A DNA stretch of 44,483 nucleotides from Peptoniphilus timonensis JC401 (GTDB taxonomy: Bacteria; Bacillota; Clostridia; Tissierellales; Peptoniphilaceae): assembly GCF_000312025.1 (NCBI RefSeq), contig NZ_HE978593.1, forward strand, positions 537,668-582,150, read 5' to 3'. The position numbers and the translations under genes were made by a program. This document shows, piece after piece, positions 35,296-43,586 of the stretch (positions are counted from its first letter, which is position 1; every line of letters starts with the position of its first letter). The notes beneath the pieces are model-generated. The model did not search any database and had not been told where the DNA came from. It saw only the letters and a list, made by a program, of their open reading frames with translations.

Positions 35296-35723
35296 TATGA
35301 CCTCGCTAAGTCTCTTCCAAGAGCTTCACATTCCTCTATTGCTGCTTCATCAGGATTATCATAAGCGGCAAATCCATCTGCAATTAACCTAGCTCCAGTG
35401 CTTTCAATTTCTTCTTGCCAAAGCTTCATCCATTCACCCTCGGCCCACTCATAGGATCCAAATAGAATGATATTTTTCCCAGATAAAAATGAATTTACCT
35501 TATCCATAAATGGGCGCATTTCAGTTTCTTCTAATTCTTCAGCACCCATAGCAGGGCAACCAAAAGCTATCCTATCAACATTTTTTACATCCTCTTCTGT
35601 AGCACTTGAAACTTGCAATAATTTTACTTCTGCCCCTTCACTTTTAGCTCCTTTTACAATAGCTTCTGCCATTCTTTCAGTATTTCCAGTTCCAGACCAA
35701 TAAATTACATTAATTTTTTTCAT
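35295..35723 (-). CDS. Flavodoxin
   Basis: 142 residues of the short-chain type. The FMN-phosphate loop is VIYWSGTGNTERMA (residues 6-18), the second FMN segment GCPAMGAEE supplies the aromatic/other isoalloxazine contacts, and FGSYEWAEGEWM carries the W/Y pair beside the ring. It carries electrons at low potential, probably in place of ferredoxin. It overlaps the DUF3793 gene by one base, and an A-G-G-A-G-A-like site precedes ATG 35723. The partner reductase or acceptor is not visible. Confidence 0.93.
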   Translation of the reverse strand: MKKINVIYWSGTGNTERMAEAIVKGAKSEGAEVKLLQVSSATEEDVKNVDRIAFGCPAMGAEELEETEMRPFMDKVNSFLSGKNIILFGSYEWAEGEWMKLWQEEIESTGARLIADGFAAYDNPDEAAIEECEALGRDLARS

Positions 35724-35915
35724 TTTTCTCTCCTTTTATTTTGATAATATTTATCTTTTATATTAAACTCTTTTTAATTTTTTAATTACAATAAATTATT
35801 GTAATTATTTAAATTAGCTATTAAAAATTGCAAACATTAATATCGATAAATAAATATTTTTAGTTTTTTATTTCTAAACGTAAGAAATTAGCCATTTTCT
35901 TGTAAGAAATAAAAA

Positions 35916-35943
35916 TTCATGATACCATTTTATTAGATAAAAT
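35916..35943 (+). promoter_or_regulatory. gltS promoter
   Basis: TTCATG (35916-35921), 16 bases, TAAAAT (35938-35943). GGGAGG lies 8 bases before ATG 35962, giving a short leader. Confidence 0.5.
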
Positions 35944-35961
35944 GTATACAAGGGAGGAAAA

Positions 35962-37194
35962 ATGGAATTTATTAGAGAAAATGGAATTCTAACTATTAAT
36001 CTAGATTCAATATTAACTCTTGCTCTTGCAGTAATAGTTTTATTGGTTGGATATGGAGTTAGAAATAAATTACAATTTTTAAGAAAATACTGTATACCTG
36101 CTCCAGTTATCGGTGGATTTTTATTTATGTTCATAAGTTTTATTGGCTACAAAACAAATACTTTCAATTTTACTTATGAAAATATATTTCAATCTACTTT
36201 TATGCTAGTCTTTTTTACATAAGTTGGACTTGGAGCAAATTTAAAAATATTAAAATCAGGTGGAGTTCTATTAATTATTTATTGGTTAGTTTGTGGAATT
36301 CTATCTCTTGGACAAAATACTATTGGTGTTTTAGTTTCAAAGGCTGTTGATCTTGAACCCGCTTATGGAATTCTAGCGTCCTCTATATCTATGATTGGTG
36401 GACACGGGGCTGCTTTAAGTTATGGAAATACATTTGCTGAAATGGGTTATGCACAAGCACCAGTTGTAGGTGCTGCTGCAGCTACTTTTGGACTTATTTC
36501 TGGTGTAATTATAGGTGGACCTCTTGGCAGAAGATTAATCGTAAAAAATGGTTTAAAAGCAAATAATGATGATGATTTTGACTCATCAAAATTAGATGAT
36601 CTATTTAAAGAAGAAAAAGTTGAATTATCAAACCTTGATATCATCAAAAATGTAGCTGCAATTATTATTTCTATGGCACTTGGAACCTTGGTTTCAAAAT
36701 TTATAGGTTCACTTATTAATATGCAGTTCCCTGACTACGTTGGTGCAATGTTTATTGCTGTTATTTTAAGAAACTTAAATGAAAAAATAAACATTTACAA
36801 CTTTAATGGCAATTTAGTGGATGGTATTGGCGATGTTATGCTAAACTTATACCTTGCACTAGCACTTATGACTTTAAAATTGTGGGAGCTTCAAGATTTA
36901 ATGGGTGGCGTTCTTATTGTTCTAATTTGCCAAGTAATCTTTATGCTTATATACAATTATTTTATAGTATTTAGAGTTTTGGGCAAAAATTATGATGCTG
37001 CAGTTATGTGTGCAGGACTTTGTGGACACGGCTTAGGTGCTACACCATCTGCAATTGTTAATATGACTGCTATAAATGAAGAGTATGGTTTGAGTAGAAA
37101 GGCCATGATGATTGTTCCTATAGTTGGAGCTTTCTTAGTTGATATAATTTACCAACCAATTGTGTTAACCTTTATAAAAATATTTGTAAAATAA
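35962..37194 (+). CDS. gltS: Na+/glutamate symporter GltS, with in-frame stop
   Basis: Sodium/glutamate symporter of 410 residues when read through, the normal size. Helical segments appear throughout; the first signature is VLLVGYGVRNKLQFLRKYCIPAPVIGG and the conserved IGGHGAALSYG and AGLCGHGLGATPSAIVNM loops, in the two repeat halves, are both intact. One TAA (36220-36222) interrupts the frame inside the segment MLVFFT-x-VGLGANLK, where relatives have Thr or Ser. The frame is the same before and after, so this is a single substitution, not a homopolymer shift. Either the gene is a recent pseudogene or the base is a sequencing error (TCA, TTA or similar). Confidence 0.82.
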
Positions 37195-37216
37195 ATTTAA
37201 CAACATTTTATCTAGT

Positions 37217-37251
37217 AAAAAGACCAAGCTTTTTTATGAGCTTGGTCTTTT
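37217..37251. terminator. Bidirectional terminator between gltS and the DAACS gene
   Basis: A 13-bp stem (AAAAGACCAAGCT with AGCTTGGTCTTTT), 8-base loop, T tracts on both sides; the genes are convergent. Confidence 0.9.
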
Positions 37252-37266
37252 CATATCTAATTATTT

Positions 37267-38450
37267 TTATTTAGTCTTCTTTCTAGCAGGAACTTTATTA
37301 AAAATTCCAGTAACCATTAGTGCAATTGCTCCATCAGTTGTTACATTACAAGCTGTTCCAAAACTATCTTGTAAAGCAAATATTGAAAGCATAAGAGCTG
37401 TCCCTGTGTCATTAAAGCCAAGCACTGATGTTATTAGTCCAAGAGAAGCTACTACTGTTCCTCCTGGCACTCCTGGAGCCGCAATAGCAAAGATTCCCAA
37501 GAGTGTAATAAAAACTATCATATTAGCAGTTTCAGGAAGTTTTCCAGTTAATATTTGTGAAACTGTCATTACAAAAAATACTTCTGTCAAAACTGACCCA
37601 CAAAGATGGGTATTTGAACAAAGTGGAATTGCAAAGTCCCTGATCTTTGGATCAAGAGTTTCAGATTTTCTAGCACATTCAATAGCAACTGGTAAAGTTG
37701 CAGCTGATGACATTGTTCCAACTGCAGTAAGATAAGCTGGTACATAATGTCTATATACTTCTTTTGGATTAGTTTTTGAAATTAATCCTGCAAGAGAATA
37801 CATCACAGTCATCCAAATAAAATGTCCAACAATTACAATTAGTATAATCTTTAAGAATACAGGTAATTCAGTAATAATTACTCCTTCATAAGATAAAACT
37901 GCAAAAGTTGTTGCAATATAAACTGGTAGAATCTTTATTACTACATTGTTTACAATAGATAAAACAATTTTATTTAATTCAATCAACATCTTTTCCCATG
38001 TTTCTGAATTAGTGACAATTACAGCTATACCAAATAAAATTGATGTTACAAGTGCGGTCATAACTGGCATTATTGGATCAATAGAAAGTTTAAAAATTGA
38101 TTCTGGGATTGCATTTCCTGCTCCAACATTTGGTGCAATATTTAATTTTGGAATAATTGCTTTTCCTGCAAGAAATGACATTGTTGCTGCTCCTACTGTT
38201 GATATGTAACAAATTATGAGCGTAACACTTAAAATCTTTCCTGCACTTTCTTTTAGAGATACAATAGCTGGAGTTATAAAACCTAAAATTATTAATGGCA
38301 CTATATATCCAATTAAGTCACCAATTACTCTTTTTATAGTATCAATTGCAACTATGGCGCTTTCATTAGATATGCTTCCAACAAAAATACCTATTATAAT
38401 TCCTAGTATTAGTTTAAATACTAAAGAATTAAAAAATTATTTTTCTTCAT
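37267..38450 (-). CDS. Dicarboxylate/amino-acid:cation symporter (DAACS family), frame interrupted near start
   Basis: 394 residues when repaired. ATG 38450 follows AGGAGG; the first codons MKKNNFF join the main frame if the A-run at 38431-38436 (T-run in the gene) has seven bases, giving NSLVFKLILGIIIGIFVG. The transport core has LIILGFITPAIVSLKE, GTMSSAATLPVAIE (the serine-rich hairpin), PGVPGGTVVASLG (second hairpin) and DSFGTACNVTTDGA. DAACS members carry glutamate, aspartate, serine or C4-dicarboxylates with Na+; the substrate cannot be read. The usual N-V-x-G-D in the last motif is changed to NVTTDG, as in several clostridial relatives. Convergent with gltS. Confidence 0.85.
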
Positions 38451-38765
38451 CTCTCCTCCTATATAAAATTATTTGAAGTTTTACTTCTTCTAACATTTTA
38501 CCATTCTAATAAAATAAGTGTACTAAAATTTTTAAAAAATTTATTCTTAAAATTTAATTTTTCCAAAACTTATCTTAATAATATTTTTATTTTTTTCTCA
38601 TTTAAATATGATTCTAACAGTCTTTTAAAGATTTATTGTAATAACTAGATACTAAAATATAATAATAACTTTCAAAATTATGAATAAAATAATATTCTTT
38701 GGTTATATATAAATTAAGAGAGCTTCACTAGTTGATGATTTCTTAATAAAAAGGAGGAATTAGGT
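38451..38765. other. Intergenic region holding two divergent promoters
   Basis: 315 bases between two divergent genes. It holds the minus-strand promoter below and, near 38696-38715, a weak plus-strand TATATA element for amaP. Otherwise AT-rich with no ORF, hairpin or RNA that I can defend. Confidence 0.5.
38495..38522 (-). promoter_or_regulatory. DAACS symporter promoter
   Basis: Minus strand TACACT (38517-38522), 16 bases, TAAAAT (38495-38500) with TGG before it. Leader about 40 bases to ATG 38450. Confidence 0.5.
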
Positions 38766-39311
38766 TTGAAGAGATGGCGCAAATGGCTTAATGCAATTTT
38801 TTCTATCGCCTTATTCTTATCTCTGTTTTGCACGTATTTCTTATTATATGATTATGGCAAAATAACGGCAGATTTAGGAAATTTTTATAAACAAGATTGG
38901 TTTTTCTATTTCCTAACTGTAGTATCAGCAATAGCAGCTCTATATGCTCTATTTAATTTTATTAGAGTATTAGTCCTCCCTACACTTAACTCATACGTTA
39001 TAGACAAGGATGAGGACGGTGAGATGCTCATCACTTCAAGAGCAGTTGAAAATAATGTTTTATCAACATTAGAAAACTATAATGAAGTGAAAAGATCAGA
39101 TGTTGATGTAAGAGTAAATAATGGTAGTAAGCACGAAATCAGTTCCAAAATTACTTGCGGAGTGCAAGAAGGCATTGATTTAAATTCATTAGGAAAAAGA
39201 ATTAAAAATGATGTATCTTCTAACTTAGAAAAATTTACTGGATATTCAGTAAAAGAGGTTAATGTAGAATTTTATGACATCAAAGAAGAATCAGGTAAAA
39301 GAGTTGTTTAG
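38766..39311 (+). CDS. amaP: Alkaline shock response membrane anchor AmaP
   Basis: 181 residues. Start TTG 38766 after AGGAGG. Two hydrophobic helices (LNAIFSIALFLSLFCTYFLL and FYFLTVVSAIAALYALFNFI) are followed by an Asp23-like alpha/beta domain with ITSRAVENNVLSTLENY, DVDVRVNN and the LGKRIKNDVSSNLEKFTGY helix, ending in VKEVNVEFYDI. AmaP anchors Asp23 at the membrane in Staphylococcus and relatives. First gene of the amaP-DUF2273-asp23 operon, the usual order. Confidence 0.9.
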   Translation: MKRWRKWLNAIFSIALFLSLFCTYFLLYDYGKITADLGNFYKQDWFFYFLTVVSAIAALYALFNFIRVLVLPTLNSYVIDKDEDGEMLITSRAVENNVLSTLENYNEVKRSDVDVRVNNGSKHEISSKITCGVQEGIDLNSLGKRIKNDVSSNLEKFTGYSVKEVNVEFYDIKEESGKRVV

Positions 39312-39320
39312 GGGGCTCAT

Positions 39321-39656
39321 ATGAGAAATAATTATGGAAATTATCCGGATTATCAAAATTATTATGAGAACTCTAGAGAAAACCAAGAGAATCAAAAAAT
39401 TGTTCTCCTAGATAAACAAAAGGAAAGAGAAAATTCTATTATAAAAGAAAGATTTAGAAATTTCACTCGACTTCATTGGAATGAGTTCAAGTACACTTTA
39501 CTTGGAATCATAATTGCAATTTTGTTTTTAACAATAGGTTTTTTCAGAACACTTTTAATTGCGATTCTTTTCCTCATTGGCAATAGCTATGGGAAATTTA
39601 AAGATGGTGATCCGAGAATTTTATTTTGGTTAGAAAGATTGTTTAGAAAGTATTAA
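39321..39656 (+). CDS. DUF2273 small membrane protein of the Asp23 operon
   Basis: 111 residues. A hydrophilic N-terminal half rich in Asn, Tyr, Gln and Glu precedes two membrane helices (FKYTLLGIIIAILFLTIGFF and LLIAILFLIGNSYGK) and the family ending G-K-F-K-D-G-D (GKFKDGDPRILFWLERL). DUF2273 (GlsB-like) proteins accompany AmaP and Asp23. The N-terminal extension is longer than in most members. GGGGG precedes ATG 39321, 9 bases after the amaP stop. Probably part of the membrane anchor; function inferred from context. Confidence 0.88.
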   Translation: MRNNYGNYPDYQNYYENSRENQENQKIVLLDKQKERENSIIKERFRNFTRLHWNEFKYTLLGIIIAILFLTIGFFRTLLIAILFLIGNSYGKFKDGDPRILFWLERLFRKY

Positions 39657-39693
39657 TTTTATTTAGTTAGTAATTTTAAAGGAGAGAAAAATA

Positions 39694-40261
39694 ATGGCAA
39701 CAGAAGCAAAATATAACGAAATAGCAGGAATTAACAAAAAAGAACAAGAAAAAAGAGAAAAAAGCTCAAAAAAGAGAAGAATTTGTAGAAAACGCAAAAG
39801 ATAACTTCAAAGAAAAACAAGAAGATATTAAAGACTCTGCTCAAGAAGAACAAAATAAACACGAATCTAAATTAACATTTGAAGATTCTGTTATTGAAAA
39901 AATAGCAGCAATTGCTTGTCACGAAGTTCCAGGAGTTCTTGACATGAAGGGCGGATTCTTCTCAGGTATCTCTGAACAATTTGGTGGATACAGCTTAACA
40001 AAAGGTATTTCTGCTGATGTTGGAGAAAAAGAAGCTGCAATTGACGCATCTATTATTCTTGAATATGGACATTCTGCTCCAAAGGTATTTGAAGAATTAA
40101 AGAGAAATATTTCTCAATCAGTTGGACAAATGACTGGACTTAAAGTTGTTGAAGTTAATGTTCGTGTTGATGATGTAATGACTAGAGAAGAATTCCAATT
40201 AAAAAACAGAGACGACAGAAATGATGCAGCTAACTACAATCAAGGACCATCTCTAAGATAA
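39694..40261 (+). CDS. asp23: Asp23/Gls24 envelope stress protein, frame interrupted
   Basis: 188 residues when repaired. A charged Lys/Glu-rich N-terminus (AKYNEIAGINKKEQEKREKAQ...) precedes the Asp23 domain: KLTFEDSVIEKIAAIACHEVPGV, then KGISADVGEKEAAIDASI, VFEELKRNISQSVGQMTGLK and VVEVNVRVDDV. The A-run at 39758-39763 has six bases, but five are needed to join the MATEAKYN start (39694, after GGAGAG) to the rest; this is an extra, not missing, base. The product is an abundant protein tethered by AmaP. A strong terminator follows. Function is known in outline only: cell-envelope stress tolerance. Confidence 0.92.
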
Positions 40262-40285
40262 TTTAGAAAATAAATTTTAAATCAT

Positions 40286-40317
40286 AACCACTAGTTAATG
40301 CTAGTGGTTATTTTTTT
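40286..40317 (+). terminator. Terminator of the amaP operon
   Basis: A 9-bp stem (AACCACTAG with CTAGTGGTT), 6-base loop, and a T tract, 24 bases after the asp23 stop. Confidence 0.9.
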
Positions 40318-40391
40318 ATAAAAATTTCATATAAAATCATTTTTATTTTAGATTTGATGCTTTATTATCCTTTATGTCTTCATTTTTACAT

Positions 40392-40419
40392 AAAAATAAA
40401 GACTCGAATTAACGAGTCT
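40392..40419 (-). terminator. Second, back-up terminator on the minus strand
   Basis: AGACTCG (40400-40406) and CGAGTCT (40413-40419) pair around a 6-base loop; the minus strand then reads TTTATTTTTA. It lies beyond the first terminator of the NlpC/P60 gene. Confidence 0.5.
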
Positions 40420-40441
40420 AGCTAATATTTGACATAAAGCC

Positions 40442-40464
40442 AAAAAAAGAGCCCTAAGGCTCTT
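40442..40464 (-). terminator. Terminator of the NlpC/P60 gene
   Basis: A 7-bp stem (AAGAGCC with GGCTCTT), CTAA loop, and a seven-T run on the minus strand, 13 bases past the stop. Confidence 0.85.
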
Positions 40465-40477
40465 AATTTTCTTAAAA

Positions 40478-41608
40478 TTATAAAACACGAGTAGCGTTTA
40501 CGTATCTTTCTTGGTAATAGCCTTCAGTAAGAGAAGATGTCATAACTTTTCCTTGACCTGAAGAAGCATGGATAAATTTTCCATCGCCAACATAAATACC
40601 AACATGACTAACTCCATTACCTGTTGTATTAAAGAATACTAAATCTCCTTCTTGTAAATCAGACTTAGAAACTTGTTTTCCATAAGTTGATTGAGTTCTA
40701 GAAGATCTTGGGATTGAAATTCCAAGTTCGTCATTATAAATTGAATAAACTAAACCTGAACAATCAAATCCAGCATTACCAGTATCTCCATATACATATG
40801 TAGATCCAAGTTTATTTTCTGCAGAAGATATAACTTTGGCAGCAATTGACGCATTTGGAGCTGCAGCTTTTTTATATTCAAAGCTTACTTTAATTTCTTC
40901 TTTATTTTTTATAGCTTCTTGAATGTTTTCTTCATCTGAAGATAAAATACTTTCATCTTTGTTTTCTTGAATCTTTTCAACTTTTTGTCCAGATACAATA
41001 TTTAAATCTTTAGCTTCAACATTATAAGAAGTACCCTTTTCGTCAATTACAAAATTACCATTTTTGTAATCAATTACATCAACAACTTGTTTTTTATTTA
41101 AATTTATTTTTCTACCATTGTCACTTTTAGCAACAGTGTTGTTTTTCACTTCAACTTCTGTCACATTATTTCTCTTATCGGCAACTTTTTTAAGTGCTGT
41201 TCTGTTTACATTACCTATTGTACCGTCATTACACTTAATTTTTGCTGTAGTATTATCTACTGAAATTCCAACTGCATATTCATCAACAAATAAGCTTCTT
41301 ATTATTTTTCCATTATCATCAAGAATTGGACTAGCTTTTACAATTTTATATGTTGGAACATTAACTTCTGTAAGTAAAATTTTATCTTGTGGAATAGTTA
41401 CTTTAGCTTTTCCCTTTTGAACAAAAAAGTCATTACCTTTTTTTTCAAGGACTTCAACTTTTTCTCCAATTGAAAAGTCTATTTCATTACCACTATATGT
41501 TTTTTGTATGTGTTCGTTAATAAATACTCCTGTATCTTTCATGCCAACTATTGACACTGCACAAAGTGCAAATAAGCCAAGTGGCAATTTATTTTTAAAG
41601 GAAACCAA
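40478..41608 (-). CDS. NlpC/P60 peptidoglycan hydrolase with SH3-like region
   Basis: 376 residues from TTG 41608, chosen because AGGAG lies 9 bases upstream; TTG 41617 is too close. An N-terminal signal-type helix (FKNKLPLGLFALCAVSIVG) exports it. A middle part (about 30-240) has repeated SH3b-like strands (VEVLEKKGNDFFVQKGKAK, VVDVIDYKNGNFVIDEKG). The C-terminal catalytic domain shows FDCSGLVYSIY (nucleophile Cys), VSHVGIYVGDG and FIHASSG (His dyad), the D,L-endopeptidase set. It cuts stem peptides of peptidoglycan for growth or separation. Monocistronic, with a promoter in the end of the rnpB terminator. Confidence 0.92.
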   Translation of the reverse strand: MVSFKNKLPLGLFALCAVSIVGMKDTGVFINEHIQKTYSGNEIDFSIGEKVEVLEKKGNDFFVQKGKAKVTIPQDKILLTEVNVPTYKIVKASPILDDNGKIIRSLFVDEYAVGISVDNTTAKIKCNDGTIGNVNRTALKKVADKRNNVTEVEVKNNTVAKSDNGRKINLNKKQVVDVIDYKNGNFVIDEKGTSYNVEAKDLNIVSGQKVEKIQENKDESILSSDEENIQEAIKNKEEIKVSFEYKKAAAPNASIAAKVISSAENKLGSTYVYGDTGNAGFDCSGLVYSIYNDELGISIPRSSRTQSTYGKQVSKSDLQEGDLVFFNTTGNGVSHVGIYVGDGKFIHASSGQGKVMTSSLTEGYYQERYVNATRVL

Positions 41609-41685
41609 TACTAACAACTCCTATGCTTTTATATTTTTAGATATTTTTTTATATATTTTTTTGCCTACATTTTTATTACTAATTA

Positions 41686-41714
41686 AGTATAACAAACTAA
41701 TTACAAAAAAACAA
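41686..41714 (-). promoter_or_regulatory. Promoter of the NlpC/P60 gene
   Basis: Minus strand TTGTTT (41709-41714), 17 bases, TATACT (41686-41691). The -35 lies in the T-rich tail of the rnpB terminator. Confidence 0.6.
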
Positions 41715-41716
41715 CA

Positions 41717-41763
41717 AAAAGTTACAAAATAGTTAAAACAATTTTAACTATTTTGTAACTTTT
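41717..41763 (-). terminator. Long rnpB terminator hairpin
   Basis: 22-bp perfect inverted repeat, left arm 41717-41738 and right arm 41742-41763, 3-base loop. T-rich DNA follows on the minus strand. It sits 23 bases after the RNase P RNA. Confidence 0.75.
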
Positions 41764-41785
41764 TCAAAAATATAAATTATATGTA

Positions 41786-42108
41786 GTAAGTAAATCTATA
41801 AGCCGCGTTCTGTTTTGTCAACTATCTATCTTGAATTATAGTTGCCTATAATTTCTAGCAACCTACCTACCGGCAGATGCGAGCAACATCTGTTATTCCT
41901 ATTTGGTTTTGCTCCGAATGGGGTTTACATAGCATCATTATCACTAATGACCTGGTGAGCTCTTACCTCGCCTTTCCAACCTTACCCAAGGGGCGGTATA
42001 TTTCTGTTGCACTAGCCTTGGGGTCACCCCCACTGGCCGTTAGCCAGCATCCCTGCTCTGTGGAGCGCGGACTTTCCTCACATTTGTGCAGTTGACCAAT
42101 TTACTTAC
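41786..42108 (-). ncRNA. rnpB: RNase P RNA, class A
   Basis: About 323 bases on the minus strand. Conserved core GAGGAAAGTCCG (CR I) near the 5' end, GGGGTGACCCC-like P region, the ...AACCCCATTCGGAGCAA... stretch, and the 3' core ACAGAACGCGGCTTA. The ends pair as GTAAGTAAAT and ATTTACTTAC (helix P1), which fixes the borders. The CR I form and layout are class A, not the class B of Bacillus. It is the catalytic RNA that matures tRNA 5' ends. An open frame here is an artefact. Confidence 0.95.
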
Positions 42109-42114
42109 CAGATA

Positions 42115-42143
42115 ATTTTACCACTGAATCTCTCAAATATCAA
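42115..42143 (-). promoter_or_regulatory. rnpB promoter inside the nif3 end
   Basis: Minus strand TTGATA (42138-42143), 17 bases, TAAAAT (42115-42120) with TGG before it. The -35 overlaps the last codons of nif3, so rnpB has its own promoter despite following that operon. Confidence 0.65.
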
Positions 42144-42907
42144 GTTCAAAGCTACTTTCTTCTTGTATATAAAAATCTAATTCCTTAAAGTTTTTTTCAA
42201 GTCTTTTTTTATTTTTGGAAGAATTATTCTTTCTGAATAAAAATGTCCAAGGTCTATTAAAATCAGATCTTCTTCATAAGCTCTTTGTCCGTCATGATAT
42301 TTTATATCAGAAGTTATATAAGCATCTACACCATTACTTTTAGCTATATCAATAAAATCTGCTCCACTTCCGCCAAGAATTGCAACTTTTTTAATTTTTC
42401 TATTAGTTCTTCCGTAATATTTTATTTTTTTACTTGAAGCTTTTCTTTTAAAAATTTATCTAATTCTTCAAGACTATATGCACTTTCAAATTCTCCTACT
42501 AGGCCCATAGCTTTTTCTTCTTCATAAGTTAAAACAGATTTACCTTTAAGATTTAATTTTTCAAAAAGTGTGTCATTAACTCCATCATCTGCCACATCCA
42601 TAGAAGTATGGTAAGAAAAAACTGAAATATTATTTTTAATTAATTTTATTATATTATCTCCCAAATAAGTCCCTTCAATAATATTTTTATTTCCACTAAA
42701 AAACATAGGATGATGGCTTATTATGAGCTTTGATTCTGTTTCTATAGCCTTATCTATGACTTTATCTGTAACATCCATAGCTAAAACTACAGATTTAGTG
42801 AAATCTTTAAACTCAACTTGGCTGCCAGAATTATCCCAGGAAAGTTGATAATCATTTTTTGCCCAACTTTCCATATAATTTTTTATATCTTCAATTGGAT
42901 ATTTCAT
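42133..42907 (-). CDS. Nif3-like dinuclear metal-binding protein, frame interrupted twice
   Basis: 258 residues when repaired. The N-terminal half has SWDNSGSQVEF, LIISHHPMFFSG with the metal-binding His pair, and FSYHTSMDVADDGVND (another His and Asp). The C-terminal part, after the T-run 42425-42431 is read as eight, gives KKVAILGGSGADFIDIAKSN, YITSDIKYHDG and LIDLGHFYSE with the last metal ligands. A second run, 42191-42197, needs eight bases to give LKKNFKELDFYIQEESSFELDI and the TGA at 42133. Function unproven; the family (YqfO/DUF34) is linked to GTP cyclohydrolase-like folds. The rpoD-trmK-nif3 order is common in Firmicutes. Start overlaps trmK by 17 bases. Confidence 0.9.
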
Positions 42908-43586
42908 CTATTGCCTCCTCTATTTTTAAAATCAAAGATTTAATTTCATCACTTCTTTTTTTTGTCCTAAGATTATTTGGATCAAAGTTTTGTAATATAT
43001 TTTCTAAATAAGTTTTTTTATCTAATAAAAATTTTAAATATGTTTTATCTTTTTTCTCTATTAATTTTTTTGAAAAATAATAATCTTCATCTTTAAAAGT
43101 TTCAATTTTAACTTCCTTCAAAAACTTTGCAACAATAATTTCAAAATACCTATCATCTTCATAAATAATGTACTCATCTATAATTTTAAATCCAAGATTA
43201 TTTAATTCACGCCGGAGAATCTGTGTTTTTTGCATTGGTTGCAATATTAATTTATTTGCACTTTTTGCGATTTCAATAGAATTATTAATAATCTCTGCAA
43301 TTTGTATCCCGCCTAATCCTGCAATAATTATATTATCTCGTTTTTCATCAATAATTCCATTTGCTAATATATTTCTAATGTATTTTTCATTTCCCAATTC
43401 TTTTGTTAAATCAATAGACTTTTGTAAAGAATTTTTTGAGATATCTGTCGCAATAATATCACTTGAAATTTTATTTTCGCATAAAAAATTGGGCACATAT
43501 CCATGATCTGTGCCCACATCAATTACCGAAGCCCCAAAATCTACAAGTTCTGCAATTTTATTAAGCCTCTTTGATAATTTTATCAT
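42891..43586 (-). CDS. trmK: tRNA (adenine(22)-N1)-methyltransferase
   Basis: 231 residues, class I methyltransferase using S-adenosylmethionine to make m1A22 in tRNA. N-terminal [15 protein letters not shown] motif [31 protein letters not shown] (motif II), [14 protein letters not shown] (catalytic region) and [20 protein letters not shown]-terminal coiled coil closes it, as in Bacillus TrmK. ATGA overlap with rpoD and overlap with nif3, so it is in one transcript with both. Confidence 0.94.
   Translation of the reverse strand: MIKLSKRLNKIAELVDFGASVIDVGTDHGYVPNFLCENKISSDIIATDISKNSLQKSIDLTKELGNEKYIRNILANGIIDEKRDNIIIAGLGGIQIAEIINNSIEIAKSANKLILQPMQKTQILRRELNNLGFKIIDEYIIYEDDRYFEIIVAKFLKEVKIETFKDEDYYFSKKLIEKKDKTYLKFLLDKKTYLENILQNFDPNNLRTKKRSDEIKSLILKIEEAIDEISN

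Noticed and set aside
41877-42095. 72-residue + strand ORF
   Set aside because: It lies inside the RNase P RNA gene on the opposite strand and has no ribosome site.
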